Positions 48,931 to 63,379 of a stretch of DNA of 64,000 nt are shown piece by piece; the stretch's first letter is position 1, and each line of letters begins with the position of its first letter. Made by a program: the position numbers and the translations under genes. The DNA lies in NCBI RefSeq assembly GCF_031755915.1, contig NC_083385.1, positions 1,409,001-1,473,000 of the forward strand, read 5' to 3'. The notes below the pieces were generated by a model. The model was given only the letters and a program-made list of their open reading frames with translations, was not told the origin of the DNA and did not search any database. Source of the DNA: Ziziphus jujuba. Its lineage: Eukaryota > Streptophyta > Magnoliopsida > Rosales > Rhamnaceae.

Positions 48931-51852
48931 AAAAGAAACGCAACGGAAGTGAAGGAAAGAGAGGAAGTTTACTATTAAATTAAATTAAATTAAATTAATT
49001 AGCTTTTTAATTAATTTAATTCTAATAGATAGTTTTATATTTTTAATAATTTTTTTATTAAAAAATAAATAAATAAGAAAATAGGAAGCCTCGTGCGTGT
49101 CGAAACAAGAAAATATAAGGAAAGAGCTGCAAAATTGCAAACAGAAAGGGACGGTCAGTTGAGCTTCCCTTCCTTCCAGTTCAGGTCTCTCTCTCCCTGT
49201 ATTATTATCACGTGCGTCCGTTTTCGCGCGTGTGAGAGATCGTGTTTGGTAACAAGGCATCCAATGCTCCTCATTCTTTTTTTTTTTTTCCCTTTTAATA
49301 TACATACTTATATAGATTTGTAATTTAATCTACGTTTTCAGATTTATTTTGTACTTTTCTCAGTGTAATTTGTTAGTTCGCGGCGTTTTGTTTCTGATAT
49401 ACACGGCGCGCTAAGCGCCGTTCAGGAGAGATTTTAGAATAGGAAAATCTGCACCATATATTGGGTGTATACAGAAACCTGGCCACAGCAAACATATCAA
49501 TGACTCCTATTTTGCCACGTGGAGAAACAGGATGCGTTAATGAAGGGGAAGAGTCATTGGTCAAATCCATTTTTCTTTCTTTCTTGTTTTTTTTCTGAAA
49601 AAAATAAAAAAAATGAGCGTTAGGATATGAAGCATGATGGGGGTGACAAAAAGCATCCCCTTTCAAGGAGTGTTGTTTGTAATAAAAAGGGACCACATGT
49701 AACTTTAATAAAATAGGTAAGGTCTATCCCATCCCATCCCATGACCAACATGACACCATCATTGTTGTACACAAGGACCCTTGTAGGGATAGCTTTTCCC
49801 CTTTGCAGACCCATTCTTATTATTATTAAAATTAAAATAATGATGTTTTGTTCTTTCTTTTTCCTATTTGCATAAATAATAATTAGCTCTCTCTATTATT
49901 ACCTCATGTTATTCCAATCCCATGAAACAATTTTGTTTTTCAGCCTTGTATTGTGACCAAAAATCTGCCATTTTCTTTGGGTGTGACGGGGCATGGTGGG
50001 CGGATTAGGCAAAGTTAGATTACCATCATTATTATTATCGTGACTTGGAACAGTAAATATAAATGTTGTCAATTTAATTTCTTAATTCGTTATTTTATTT
50101 ATATGTATTTATTAATAATTAAAATCTATGAGTTTGACGTCGTTTAATAATAATAATAATAATAAAACTTGATAACCAGCGTAGTTTTATACCCATCATA
50201 CCCTTTTGTCCCTTCAATATGAATGCCATCTCCAAAAAGCAGTTAAGTTTGTAATATAACTAGAAGTTTATACAAAATATTAAATTTTTAATCCCATCCT
50301 GATGGATCTAGTTGCAGTATCTATTTAATAAAAAAAAGCAAAAAAAAAAGTGATGAATTTGACCAAGTTATACTTCTGAGATAAAAACAGTAACATCTAG
50401 AGCTCTTCAAAGCTGTTGACTTTGCTGTCACATGACCAGTCTTCAACTGTTGGATGTGGAATGTGGGTGGTGGTGGGGGGGGGGGGGGGGTACTTGGGTA
50501 AATAAATCAAATCCAATCCCTTGGCTTTGTATGATGATGATGACGATAAGGATATTACCGGAATCTCATGACTAAATAATATTTATTTATATTGAATAAA
50601 TACAATTTAAAAAGAAAATCCCAACTTTACCTGTTGCTTGTACACTCCACGTTTTGGTGAACATTCAGACCCCCCATACACCCCGTTGTTCTAAAGAAGT
50701 GGAAGTTAGGCGGCTGATGGGCAGGAATGTCAAACCACCATAAAATTCCAAGTTAGAGTGGACCGTTGATTAGATTTCAGCAAGTCATGGGAAAACGATA
50801 TTGGTTTTCTATTCCATTTTGGAGGACTCTTTGTTTTCTTTGATTTATTTATTTTTTGCGTTAAAAAGAAGGATATTGCTTATTCAGACTAAATTTCGAG
50901 CCTTCCTTTTCATGGCAAGTTTTGAATGATTGTGTTTCTTGTATATTGCTTCCAATCTTTCTTATTTCCTACTTTCATGCTAAGAATATATATATTTTCT
51001 TTGTTGCTATAATTTGATAATTGAATTGTATTATGCCCAAAGTCACCACATTATAAAATCAAATTCAGGATTTTGATCATGATATTTTGTTTATGAGATT
51101 GCAAATTTTACTCAGATTTTATTACCATATAGTACATCAATAATAAGTAGCACAGTTTTTGTACAGAGAAGGAAATAATTTATTTTTCCAACAACCCTCA
51201 GAAAGCCTAAACTTAAGCCAAAAGAATGTTTTTTTTTTGGCTTCTTTTTTTATTATTATTGGTAAAAGAATGTTGTTCAATTATGCACAAATCCATACGA
51301 AAAATATAAATAAATATCTAAATTAATGCTTACAACATGTTTTTTCATCACTTACAAGAAACTTAGAGATCCGATGGGGCGATAAATGGTAAAGATTGAA
51401 GACGGAGGATCCGCTATGATTGATGATCACAAGATCTAAAAAACTGGGCCACGATTAAGCCCAAACATTAATGATCAAACCAAGCCCAGTTTATGCCCAA
51501 TTTCTGATGAAGCCCAGTCAACATTTAACAGGGCTTCCGACCAGGCAAAGAGTCAAGCACGACTTGATAACAATGGTGAAAATCGTTCCATGAAAATGCA
51601 CGAATCTCACGTGTTCATCGTGTCGTGGGTATTGGTATTAATAATTATTGTTCAGTAGGCCAAACGGGACCCACTTCGGCTTTCTTTATCGACCGTCCAC
51701 TGGTTGAATTGCCGTGTCCAATATAGCAGCACAAGCACCCTCTCAATTTCTCATACCGACCAACACAGCCACTCATACAAAGTGAAAAACGCACACTCAG
51801 CCTAACTTTTTCAGTGTATAAACTTGGTGAGATCTCTCAGATCAAAGCAAAA
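48931..51852. other. divergent intergenic region between DENN and OPR3 genes
   Basis: This holds the promoters of both flanking genes. A pentanucleotide AAATT run is at about 48975-48998, a (TAA)n tract near 50145-50165, and a 16-base G run at 50475-50490 preceded by TGGTGGTGG. No coding gene was supported; frames at 48985-49305 and 49373-49696 lack homology signals. The OPR3 promoter and leader lie in roughly the last 150 bases. Confidence 0.6.
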
Positions 51853-55436
<3,584 letters not shown>

Positions 55437-55524
55437 AACTTATGTTTGTATCGTATGTATTCACCGAAAAAAAAAAAAAAAAAAAGTGTTTGTACCGAAT
55501 GTAGTATGGCTAGAGTGGAACCTG

Positions 55525-56370
55525 GAACAGATAGAATAATAAATTCTGCCCAACATTTATTAATTATCTTTTATATATATAATTACATGGACTAAACTAT
55601 ATACTAAAAAACAAAAGAGAATATATTACATCGACTATTATATAAAAATCCCCATTAAAGTTTGATTCATTTCAGTGGGGTAGATAATTGATAATTACCC
55701 CAAAAAAAAAAAAAAGAAGAAAAAAAAAAGAAGAAAAAGTGATTCTCTTCTCTGTCCGACCATGTTCTGAATCCATTTATATATCCACCTGAACTAGAAC
55801 TAAAATAAATAAATAAAAATGAAAGAAACTTGGCACGCCCAACTCAGCCGCGTATTCAACAGATTTAAAACTTCATCTTCCCCAAAACATCTGTATAAAG
55901 CAGGAATGCAGATGAATTCCTAAAATCTAAGTAAAGTTTTTGTAACTTGATGCAGAGAAAGTTAGCCCTTTATTATTTCTTTACTACAAAAAAATCTAAA
56001 CGTTACTTTATGTTTGTATATCAAATTATGTCTGGAAGTGTAGATAGAATAATAAATTCCGCTCCATTATTTACCCATTATTATTTATTTTAATGTTTAA
56101 TTACATAGATCTGAGTTTGATTTGATAGGCATTTGTATGTAAAAATTATGGTTTTACTTTGATAGAAATGAAATCTCTCTATTTCTAATGAGTTGCAATT
56201 TTCCAAAAAAAAGAAAAAAAAGAAAAAAAAAGAAAATGATTTCACTGAGATAAATAATTGATAGATACATATTTAAGTGATATTGATCTCTTGATTTGTT
56301 CGACCATAAGCTGAATCCACATAGCCATTTGAACTGGAATTAATAAATTTGGACAAGCCCACCCATAAAA
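55525..56370. repeat. diverged segmental duplication downstream of OPR3, offset about 510 bp
   Basis: Two stretches share the same ordered blocks: GATAGAATAATAAATTC, TTTAATTACATGG/AG, an A-rich (AAAAGAA)n run, TTCGACCAT..GCTGAATCCA, a TTTGAACTGGAA-like block and a closing CAAGCCCA or ACGCCCA. Copy 1 covers about 55525-55850 and copy 2 about 56035-56370. Nothing coding was recognised. Confidence 0.55.
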
Positions 56371-57023
56371 ACAAAATAAATAAAGGGGAATTTGACCCAA
56401 TGTCCCCCAAATGAATGGGTAGGTGAGGATATTTATCCCTCCCTCTTCAGATTTTTTTAATTTACCCAACTTTGAGTATGCAGAGCTTGTGGTTGCTACT
56501 GGACAAATCGGTGGAGATAGGGGGTGTCGAGGAGGGAATTGTCGTCGACGGCAGCGGAGAGGGGAAAGGGGATGTCGGAGGAGGAATGAGGAGGAGGAGA
56601 AAGAGGGGATAAGGAGGAGTCCATGAGCTTGGGGAAGTTACTGAAACAGTGAGGGCAGAGGAGGAAAGAGGAAGCAAAATGAAAACAAGAATTATAAATT
56701 GCTTTCCAAATAATTAAAAAAAAAAAAAAAACAAAAGCAAAGATTGGAGAGCTTAAAAAAAAACTGAAAAGAACGACTTTGGATTTTTATAAATATATTT
56801 TGGTTTGAGCAGTTTCTCTGTCTGGTCGGCAATCTGAGGTGGAGGCTACAATAAACTTGAACGCAATTAATCAAGCTACCGACGCATAGCATGTCTCATT
56901 CTCATGTGCCATAGATCTTCAAAACAATTGACTGAATAAATGGGGAGGCATAGCTGAAAAGGTAAAGAGAGTTAGTGAGAAGCAAGAGGAATGGGAAGGG
57001 TGGTGAGAAGAAAAAGAAGAGAA

Positions 57024-57028
57024 GGAAG
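57024..57028. other. left copy of putative retroelement target duplication (GGAAG)
   Basis: GGAAG abuts the first base of the Copia 5' LTR. The same pentamer directly follows the last base of the 3' TRIM LTR at 61751-61755. A 5-bp direct repeat is what LTR-retroelement integrase produces. The local DNA is purine-rich, so chance is not excluded. Confidence 0.55.
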
Positions 57029-57507
57029 TATTATAAATTTTATGGATTTAAATATACATAATAAATTCTATAAATTATAAATTACTAATTTCCAAATGTA
57101 GCTATTGATAAATTAGATCTTTAATCCTGTAAAATAGAAACAACGTAAAATAGTGCCTATGGATACACTATTCTCAAATCACTTTCAGATTTCTGAAAAT
57201 CCTAATCTCCAAATACTGTATGGTATATCTGTCTGCTTGCCCTAGACTCTTTAAATAGTCTCTGCAAGTCATACTTATCCATTAATTTTGACACACATAA
57301 AATAATAATAATTTGATAATATAATTATACTAGGAAAAATATGGATAAGTCAATGGGCTTATAAAGAGAGTTGGTCCTCCAGTCCAATGGGCCAACTGGA
57401 GTCTTATAGAGAGTGTGTGATTATTTATCAATGGCTGCGTTTGGAGGTTAGTAATTTATGATTTATAGAATTTATTATGTATATTTAGATCCATAAAATT
57501 TCTAACA
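57029..57507 (+). mobile_element. Copia-type 5' LTR with long inverted ends
   Basis: This is the segment just before the primer site. It ends CCATAAAATTTCTAACA and begins TATTATAAATTTTATGG, apparently a decayed TG start. About 80 bases at each end are inverted copies of each other (left to about 57112, right from about 57425), including CATAATAAATTCTATAAA and CCAAATGTAGC/GCTGCGTTTGG. A TATA-like CTTTAAATAG lies near 57248. No second copy of this LTR is in the window. Confidence 0.55.
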
Positions 57508-57509
57508 AT

Positions 57510-57521
57510 TGGTATCAGAGC
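57510..57521 (+). other. Copia primer binding site
   Basis: TGGTATCAGAGC follows the LTR end after two bases. It is complementary to the 3' end of plant initiator tRNA-Met, the usual primer of plant Copia and TRIM elements. Confidence 0.85.
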
Positions 57522-59028
57522 ACATGGTTAATATGCATAATAAATTATTTTGAAATTTGTTGTTATATTGATATGCGGCCATTGAACTTTTATCGTGTAT
57601 ATTGATGACATGATATTTATTTTATAATTATTCTCTCGTCCTTGTGATTATGCTATTACATGCTTGTTTCCTGAAATCCAATATGTGATATTCATCTGTG
57701 TTTGCGGCTTATTTGGAGATCCAAATTTTAAGGATGGAATTTTATTGATTAATTTCTCTTCTCTTGTGCAATAACGGGTTTATATTGAGTTTGTGCAAAT
57801 TATGTGAATTTTTGTTTTAGTTCGAATTAAGACCTGGGTATGGTGAAAAATTCTTCTTTATTGTGTTTTATATTGTTTATTATTTCTAATTGGATCTGAA
57901 AATCCTTAAAAAAAAAAATTGTAAATATCGGGCGTGTATTTGTTTTCCAAAATTTTAGGAAAAATTGTTTTGTATGAATTCATGATCTGGGTTAACTTGG
58001 AAATTGTTTTTCAGTTTGAATGGAATGAATTAGACTAATTAATTTGGTGCAAAACCTTGTAAAATCGATTATTTATGGACCTTCCATGGCCGAATATAAA
58101 CCTTGCTTGGATGTTTATTTTGGGCTGTTTTTGAATCAAATTGATTTGTGGGAAACGTTGCCCAAGGGAAGACGAAACTATCGCCGCCAGTATCGCCGGA
58201 AACGGAGTCCGGAACGGCGAGATAGAGCCGGGTAAGAAGTCAGGTTGCGGGACCCGTACAGTTTGGAATCGGGTCAGACCCGACCCGGCTAGCTGAGGAA
58301 GAAGGCGCGAACGACGTGCCGTTTGGGCTGACTGCTGACGTCAGCACGACACGTCGTTTGCTGACGTCAGCAGATGACGTCAGCAGGCCAAAAAAAAAAA
58401 AACCTATTTTTTTTATTGATTTATTTGTTGGTTATTTATTAATTAATTTAGTGATTCAATTGTTCAATTTATTTATTTATTGTTTATTTATTTGTTTAAT
58501 TATCACATTCTAATTTTATTAAATTAAATTAAATATTTGTGATTGGAAAATTGGATTGTGTGAGCTTACCCAAAGAGGCTTTGTGCCTAGTTGGTATAGT
58601 AGTATGGGATTTTAGGTACTCACCTGTCGTGAGACTTATTTTGTCTGCATTATGTGTACCAATGTAATGTGTGTTGGCATAGTGGATGGGTTATCTTTAT
58701 TTACCTATATCATGAAATTGCCAATTTGTTAATTATCTCCCACTTATTAACCAGGGTCTATACGGGTAACTAGGCTACTCTGTCGGTAATTTTAGTTGCT
58801 TTGTATGGCGTCTGGAATGGCAGTGGAAGTTAATTAAATGCCATGTATTGCGGGTTCTGAGTTGTCCAGTTAGTGATTCAGTTCAATGCATTTGATTGTG
58901 GTCATTTAGTTGACTGTCCCTGGCCCGCGTAAGGGTATCTTTAGTGCTATAAAGACCCTAAGCGATATTTATGTTTGTGTTTTTGTGTTGAGAGGCTGGA
59001 AAATAGTAATTGAATTGTCTTAAATTTT
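57522..59028 (+). other. untranslated leader of the Copia element with GC-rich TGACGTCA cluster
   Basis: This is about 1.5 kb between primer site and gag, longer than in most Copia elements. The middle (about 58170-58390) is GC-rich and holds two 14-base palindromes TGCTGACGTCAGCA (58333-58346, 58359-58372) and a third ATGACGTCAGCA (58374-58385). The rest is T-rich and non-coding. Confidence 0.6.
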
Positions 59029-61510
59029 TTGAATGTCTTGTTGTTTACTATTTTTACAACTAGTAGCACCCCAAACCTTCCGCCCATGACTGCCATGATG
59101 AAATTGGATGGGACAAATTATCAGAAATGGAAGAAAACCTTAGTTATGAAATTGACCTTCATGAAATTGGATTTGGCTTTGGAGATAGATCCACCAGAGA
59201 TACCGACTGATGAGAGTACTGTAGCAGTTAAGAAATTTTATGAGGATTGGAAGCACTCTAATAAGTGCTGTATGATGATGATGGAGAATTATATGGATGA
59301 GGCCATATATGCTAGTATTCCTAAAGTGGATACTGCAATAAAGTTGGGCACAAGAAGATAGACTGTTGGACTTTAAAGGGAAAGCAAGAGAAGAAAGGTA
59401 ATATTTTAATGATTGAGACCAATATTATCGATGTGCCTATGAATTCTTGGTAGTTAGATACTGGAGCAACAATTCATGTTACTAATTCATTGCAGGGGAT
59501 GATAAGCCGAAGGGGCCCAATCAATCTTGAGCAGTAAGTTTATATGGGAGATAGCTCAAGAGTGAAGGTGGACATTGTGGGAACAATCAAGTTGAAGCTT
59601 GCCACTGGATATGCTTTGGAGTTACAAGAAGTTTCTTATGTACCTTCAATAAGAAGAAACTTGTTATCTATTTCTGTTTTGGATAGTCAAGGTTATAGTT
59701 TTTTGTTTGGAAATAACAAAGTTGAATTATTTAAGGATGGTAAAGTTATTGGTTTTGGAATTTTATGTGGCAATTTATATAAGCTTGATTTATTTAATAA
59801 TGGTTTCAATTTCTCTGTTAATTCTATTGTTGCTTCCAAACGCCCAAGAGTTAATGACAATTCCTCAATGTTATGGCATAAACGTTTGGAACATATTTTT
59901 AGGCACAGAATGGAAAGGTTAGTGAAGGATGGGATACTTCCTAATCTTGATTTCTCTGATCTGTTGACTTGTGTTGAATGTGTAAAAGGGAAGTTAACTG
60001 CCAAGGTAAGAAAGGATAAGTTAGCTAGGTGTGGAGATGTTTTGGAGTTAATCCACACTGACATATGTGGACCTTTTACACCAACTGCTTTGGGTGGTTA
60101 TAGATATTTTATTACCTTCATTGACGATTACTCTCGTTATGGACATGTTGAGCTTATTTGTGAGAAGTCAGATTCTTTAGTTTCCTTTAAAGAGTTTAAG
60201 GTAAAGATGGAGCTTCAAAAGAATAAGAAAATAAAAGCTGTAAGGTCTGATAGAGGTGGTGAGTTTTATGGTAGATATGATGAGACTGGAAGGAACCCAG
60301 GACCTTTTGCTATTTATTTGCGTGAGTGTGGCATTGATGCGCAATATACGATGCCTGGTACACCTCATCAAAATGGCATAGCTGAGAGAAGGAATGGAAC
60401 TTTGTTGGATATGGTGTGGTCTATGTTGGCAAATTCTAGGTTGCCAGATTATTTATGGGGAGAGGCTTTAAGGACCGCTGCTTATATTTTGAATCAAGTT
60501 CCAAGTAAATCTGTTCCTAAGACTCCTTTTAAGTTGTGGTCAGGGAGAAAGCCTAATTTGCATCATTTTTTAATATGGGGTTGCAAAGCTGAAGTAAGGA
60601 TTTATAATCCCAAATTAAAAAGTTGGATCCTAAAACCGTTGGTGGATATTTTGTTGGCTATTGTATAGGATCTAGGGGTTCAAGATTCTTTTGTCCTTCT
60701 CACACCACCAGGATCGTGGAATCAGACAGGGCCATTTATTTTGAAGATGATTTTGGGTTTGATGATAGTAATGGTCCAAGGGAATCTCAATTTAGAGAAG
60801 AAAGTGTTTTCATTCCCAGTATAGTTGTTCCTGATAGAGATATTGTTGATCCAATAGTTGATGAACCAGTAGTTGGTCAGAATGAACTCATTGTTGAAGA
60901 GCAGGATATTCTAGCTATTGCAGATGCTGATGTACCTTTGAGGAGGTCACAAAGGACTAGGAGATCAGTTATTCCTGATGACTATGAGGTTTACTTGCAG
61001 GAGCATGAGTTTGACATAAGTGATGATTCAGATCCAGTCACTTATGAGGAAGCCATAAGCAGTTCGCACTCAAACTTTTGGTTGGATGCAATGGAAGATG
61101 AAATGAAATCCATGGCATCAAATGGTGTTTGGGATTTGGTTGAGTTACCATTGGGTAGCAAGCCTATAGGGTGCAAATGGGTCTTTAAGACTAAAAAGGA
61201 CTCCAATGGTCAAGTGGAGAGGTATAAGGTTAGACTTGTAGCTAAAGGGTTTAGCCAGAAGGAAGGAATTAATTATACAGAAACTTTCTCTCTTGTATCC
61301 ACAAAGGATTCTTTTAGAATCATTATGGCGATTGTGGCGCATTATGACCTGGAGTTGCATCAGATGGATGTCAAGACTGCTTTTCTGAATGGTGATTTAT
61401 ATGAGGATGTATATATGGTTCAACTAGTTGGTTTCCAACAAACAGGAAATGGTAATTTGGTTTGTAAGCTTAAGAAATCTATTTATGGTCTTAAGCAAGC
61501 TTCAAGACAA
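59029..61510 (+). pseudogene. decayed Copia gag-pol polyprotein
   Basis: Gag begins near MTAMMKLDGTNYQKW and breaks off at DTAIKLG, where it joins the end of the zinc knuckle (GHKKIDCW) in another frame, so the middle of gag is deleted. The protease (LDTGATIHVT) is preceded by a TAG at 59451 and followed by a TAA at about 59535. The next open stretch holds the GAG-pre-integrase region ([11 protein letters not shown]) and an integrase core with its three acidic residues visible ([24 protein letters not shown]). A frameshift lies near 60630 at KKLDPKT/KSWILKP. The reverse transcriptase is open from there (NFWLDAMEDEM, KWVFKTKKD, DVKTAFLNGDL, YGLKQASRQWY) but stops before the YVDD catalytic motif, at the junction with the TRIM. 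RNase H and the native 3' LTR are absent. Not functional. Confidence 0.92.
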
Positions 61511-61750
61511 TGGTATCAGAGCCAGTACCCGGATCGGTGTGTCAGCGAGAACTCTGGGCCCCAAGGGGGGAGGATTGTGAGATCCCACATCGGTTGGAAA
61601 AGGGAACGAAGCACTCCATATAAGTGGGTGTGGATACCTTTCCCTTGCAGACGCGTTTCGGCAAAACCTTGAGGGCTGGGTTGTAAAAGGATTCTCCAGA
61701 CCCAAAAAGGACAATATCTGCATGCGGGTGGTCTGGACTGGGCTGTTACA
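61511..61750 (+). mobile_element. TRIM element body and 3' LTR fused to the Copia element
   Basis: It starts with a second primer site TGGTATCAGAGCC, then a short GC-rich interior, a polypurine tract AAGGGGGGAGG (about 61563-61573) and an LTR of about 175 bases from TGTGAGATCCCACATCGG (61576) to GGGCTGTTACA (61750). The LTR has a TATA-like CCATATAAG at 61616-61624. The same LTR type (GAGATCCCACATCGG ... ACAATATCTGC ... CTGTTACA) is, from memory, widespread in eudicots as a small non-coding retroelement. The TRIM's own 5' LTR is missing; Copia reverse transcriptase stands in its place. Confidence 0.75.
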
Positions 61751-61755
61751 GGAAG
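61751..61755. other. right copy of putative retroelement target duplication (GGAAG)
   Basis: It directly follows the last base of the TRIM LTR and matches 57024-57028. See the left copy. Confidence 0.55.
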
Positions 61756-61980
61756 GAGCAAGGAGTTTGTTGTATATTTGCTCGGCACGAAAAGTGGTGA
61801 GAAGAAGAATAGTTTTGCATCTTGACCTTTTCTTTTTTTTATTTTTTTTATTAAAAAAGATAATTTGGAAATATTAAAAAATAGATGGATAAAATAAAAA
61901 AATATGTAAATGGAGTGGGTAATTTTCATCGTGCCGTTTAAAATAGGGGTATTGGACCGAATTCTCCATAAACAAATAAA

Positions 61981-62340
61981 GGAGAATTTAGCCCAATACC
62001 CACAAAAATAAAGGGTTAATGATATTTACCCTTTCTTTGTCAAGTTTTTTTTATCTACCCCTAATAAAGACAAAAATTTATTTTACTTTCCTTTTCTCAT
62101 TCTCAAAGCCAATAATTCTGATTTCCTGCACCTCTGCTTTCCTTCCTTTCTTCTTCCCTGAGAAAACCCACAAATAATCCCATTAAAAATCCTACTCGAC
62201 CTCTTTTTTCCTTTCCTCCGTAAAAAAGCATCCCTCCGTTAAAAATCAAATTTACGTCTTTTTAATTTTTTCTGTGTGAATTCTTAGCTAATATTGCTAT
62301 ATCGGTGGCCTTGATATGTAATTGGTGCATTGTAGGGTAA
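61981..62340 (+). mobile_element. left end of a second TIR element of the same family
   Basis: GGAGAATTTAGCCCAATACC followed by about 60 further bases (GATATTTACCC, TTTTTTTATCTACCC) aligns with the left end of the element at 56385, in the same orientation. It starts 13 bases after that element's right end, so the two sit side by side. No matching right end was found before 64000, so the extent is unknown. Confidence 0.5.
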
Positions 62341-62960
62341 TTTGCAACTTGCAAATTTATATGCTGATACCAACAGTGTAGAGCTCAAAGGCCTGAAATA
62401 ATTGCTCAATTGAATTATTTCTTAAGGCATTGTATCTGCAAGTTGCAAGTGTATATTCTTTTCTCAAAGAAGCCGTTCCTGGTGTTTTTAGAATCCATTG
62501 GCTACTCTCAAGAAGATGTGCTCCTTCAGAAGCCCAAAGCTGGGGTATGTATAGCTTCAAATCATTCTTAATCAGAATGCCTAAATTACCCTTGAATCAG
62601 GCTTTCTGATCTAGATTTGGATGTGGGTTAATATCAGTTACTGAGTAATATAATACTTGCAGCTCCTGAAGCCTACTTTCACAATTATATGTGATAAAGA
62701 TTCAAAATGCTTCCTTTGATAAAGATTCAAAATACTTCCTTTTATTGATTCGTGGAACCCATAGCATCACAGATACACTAACAGCAGCTAGTGGTGTAGT
62801 GGTACCTTTCCTCTCTTTTATTTTGCATGATGGTGGGATAAGCAATTTGGTTCTGGCTTTTGCATATTCTGGGATAGTTGTTGCTGCTCGTTGGATTGCT
62901 AAGGTCAACACTCCATCCTTGCTTAAGGCTCTCAATGACTATCCTGACTACAAAGTTAAG
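62336..62960 (+). pseudogene. class 3 lipase (alpha/beta hydrolase) gene fragment
   Basis: Two exon remnants with plausible splice borders are visible: about 62336-62544 (ends KKPFLVFLESIGYSQEDVLL, then GTATGT) and 62663-62960 (LLKPTFTIICDKDSK, then LLLIRGTHSITDTLTAASGV and ARWIAKVNTPSLLKAL). These match the N-terminal half of plant lipase class 3 proteins such as the At3g14075 type. A tandem copy of about 25 bases (GATAAAGATTCAAAATGCTT, repeated at about 62717) puts a stop in the frame, and exon 1 needs a frameshift near 62390. The next exon, with the GHSLGG catalytic serine, is absent. The fragment cannot encode a lipase. Confidence 0.8.
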
Positions 62961-63379
62961 GTAAACAACATTTATTTTATTTAAGAAATAAGTTAATTTC
63001 TTATTCAATTGCATATGATCTTGTTTCTCGTTATGATTAATATAGGTTTGTAAGTCTGATACTATAGGAATGTTGTCTGAAATTTCACATGCTTGGGCTT
63101 GATTGGGTTACCCCCTTTATAAAAGGTTACATGAGTGTAGAAAGATATATCTATTGTCACTTAGCACACAATACTTGCTTTGTAATGCATTCATGTAAGG
63201 TTTTGTTTGAAAACTCATTGTTTTAAGGTTTTATGTAATATGTACCAAGTTGTTACATAGAAAAATACATTTAGATGGCTGCATAAAAAGTTTCTATGGG
63301 CTATATGTAAATGAAACTAGTTCTGTATATTGACTTCCTTTAAATGTTCTAGGCTTCTAGGTTCACTTAGTGTACAAAG
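62961..63379. other. sequence between the two gene fragments
   Basis: AT-rich DNA that continues from the lipase intron donor (GTAAAC) without any trace of the next lipase exon. No features were recognised. Confidence 0.5.

Larger units (their letters stand above)
56385..61967. mobile_element. TIR transposon (MULE-like, non-autonomous) split by a retroelement
   Basis: The left end GGGGAATTTGACCCAATGTC and the right end on the opposite strand GGAGAATTCGGTCCAATACC form an imperfect inverted repeat. Directly outside are ATAAATAAA (56376-56384) and ATAAACAAA (61968-61976), a possible 9-bp target duplication (8 of 9), the size made by Mutator-like elements. Without the 4.7-kb retroelement insert the element is about 0.85 kb and encodes no transposase. 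Its left arm contains a GA-rich low-complexity block (56510-56620). The A-rich flanks make the target duplication uncertain, and another TIR superfamily is possible. Confidence 0.5.

Noticed and set aside
56462..56677. Pro/Ser-rich minus-strand frame
   Set aside because: Low-complexity GA-rich DNA inside the TIR element; likely chance or a degraded captured fragment that cannot be identified.
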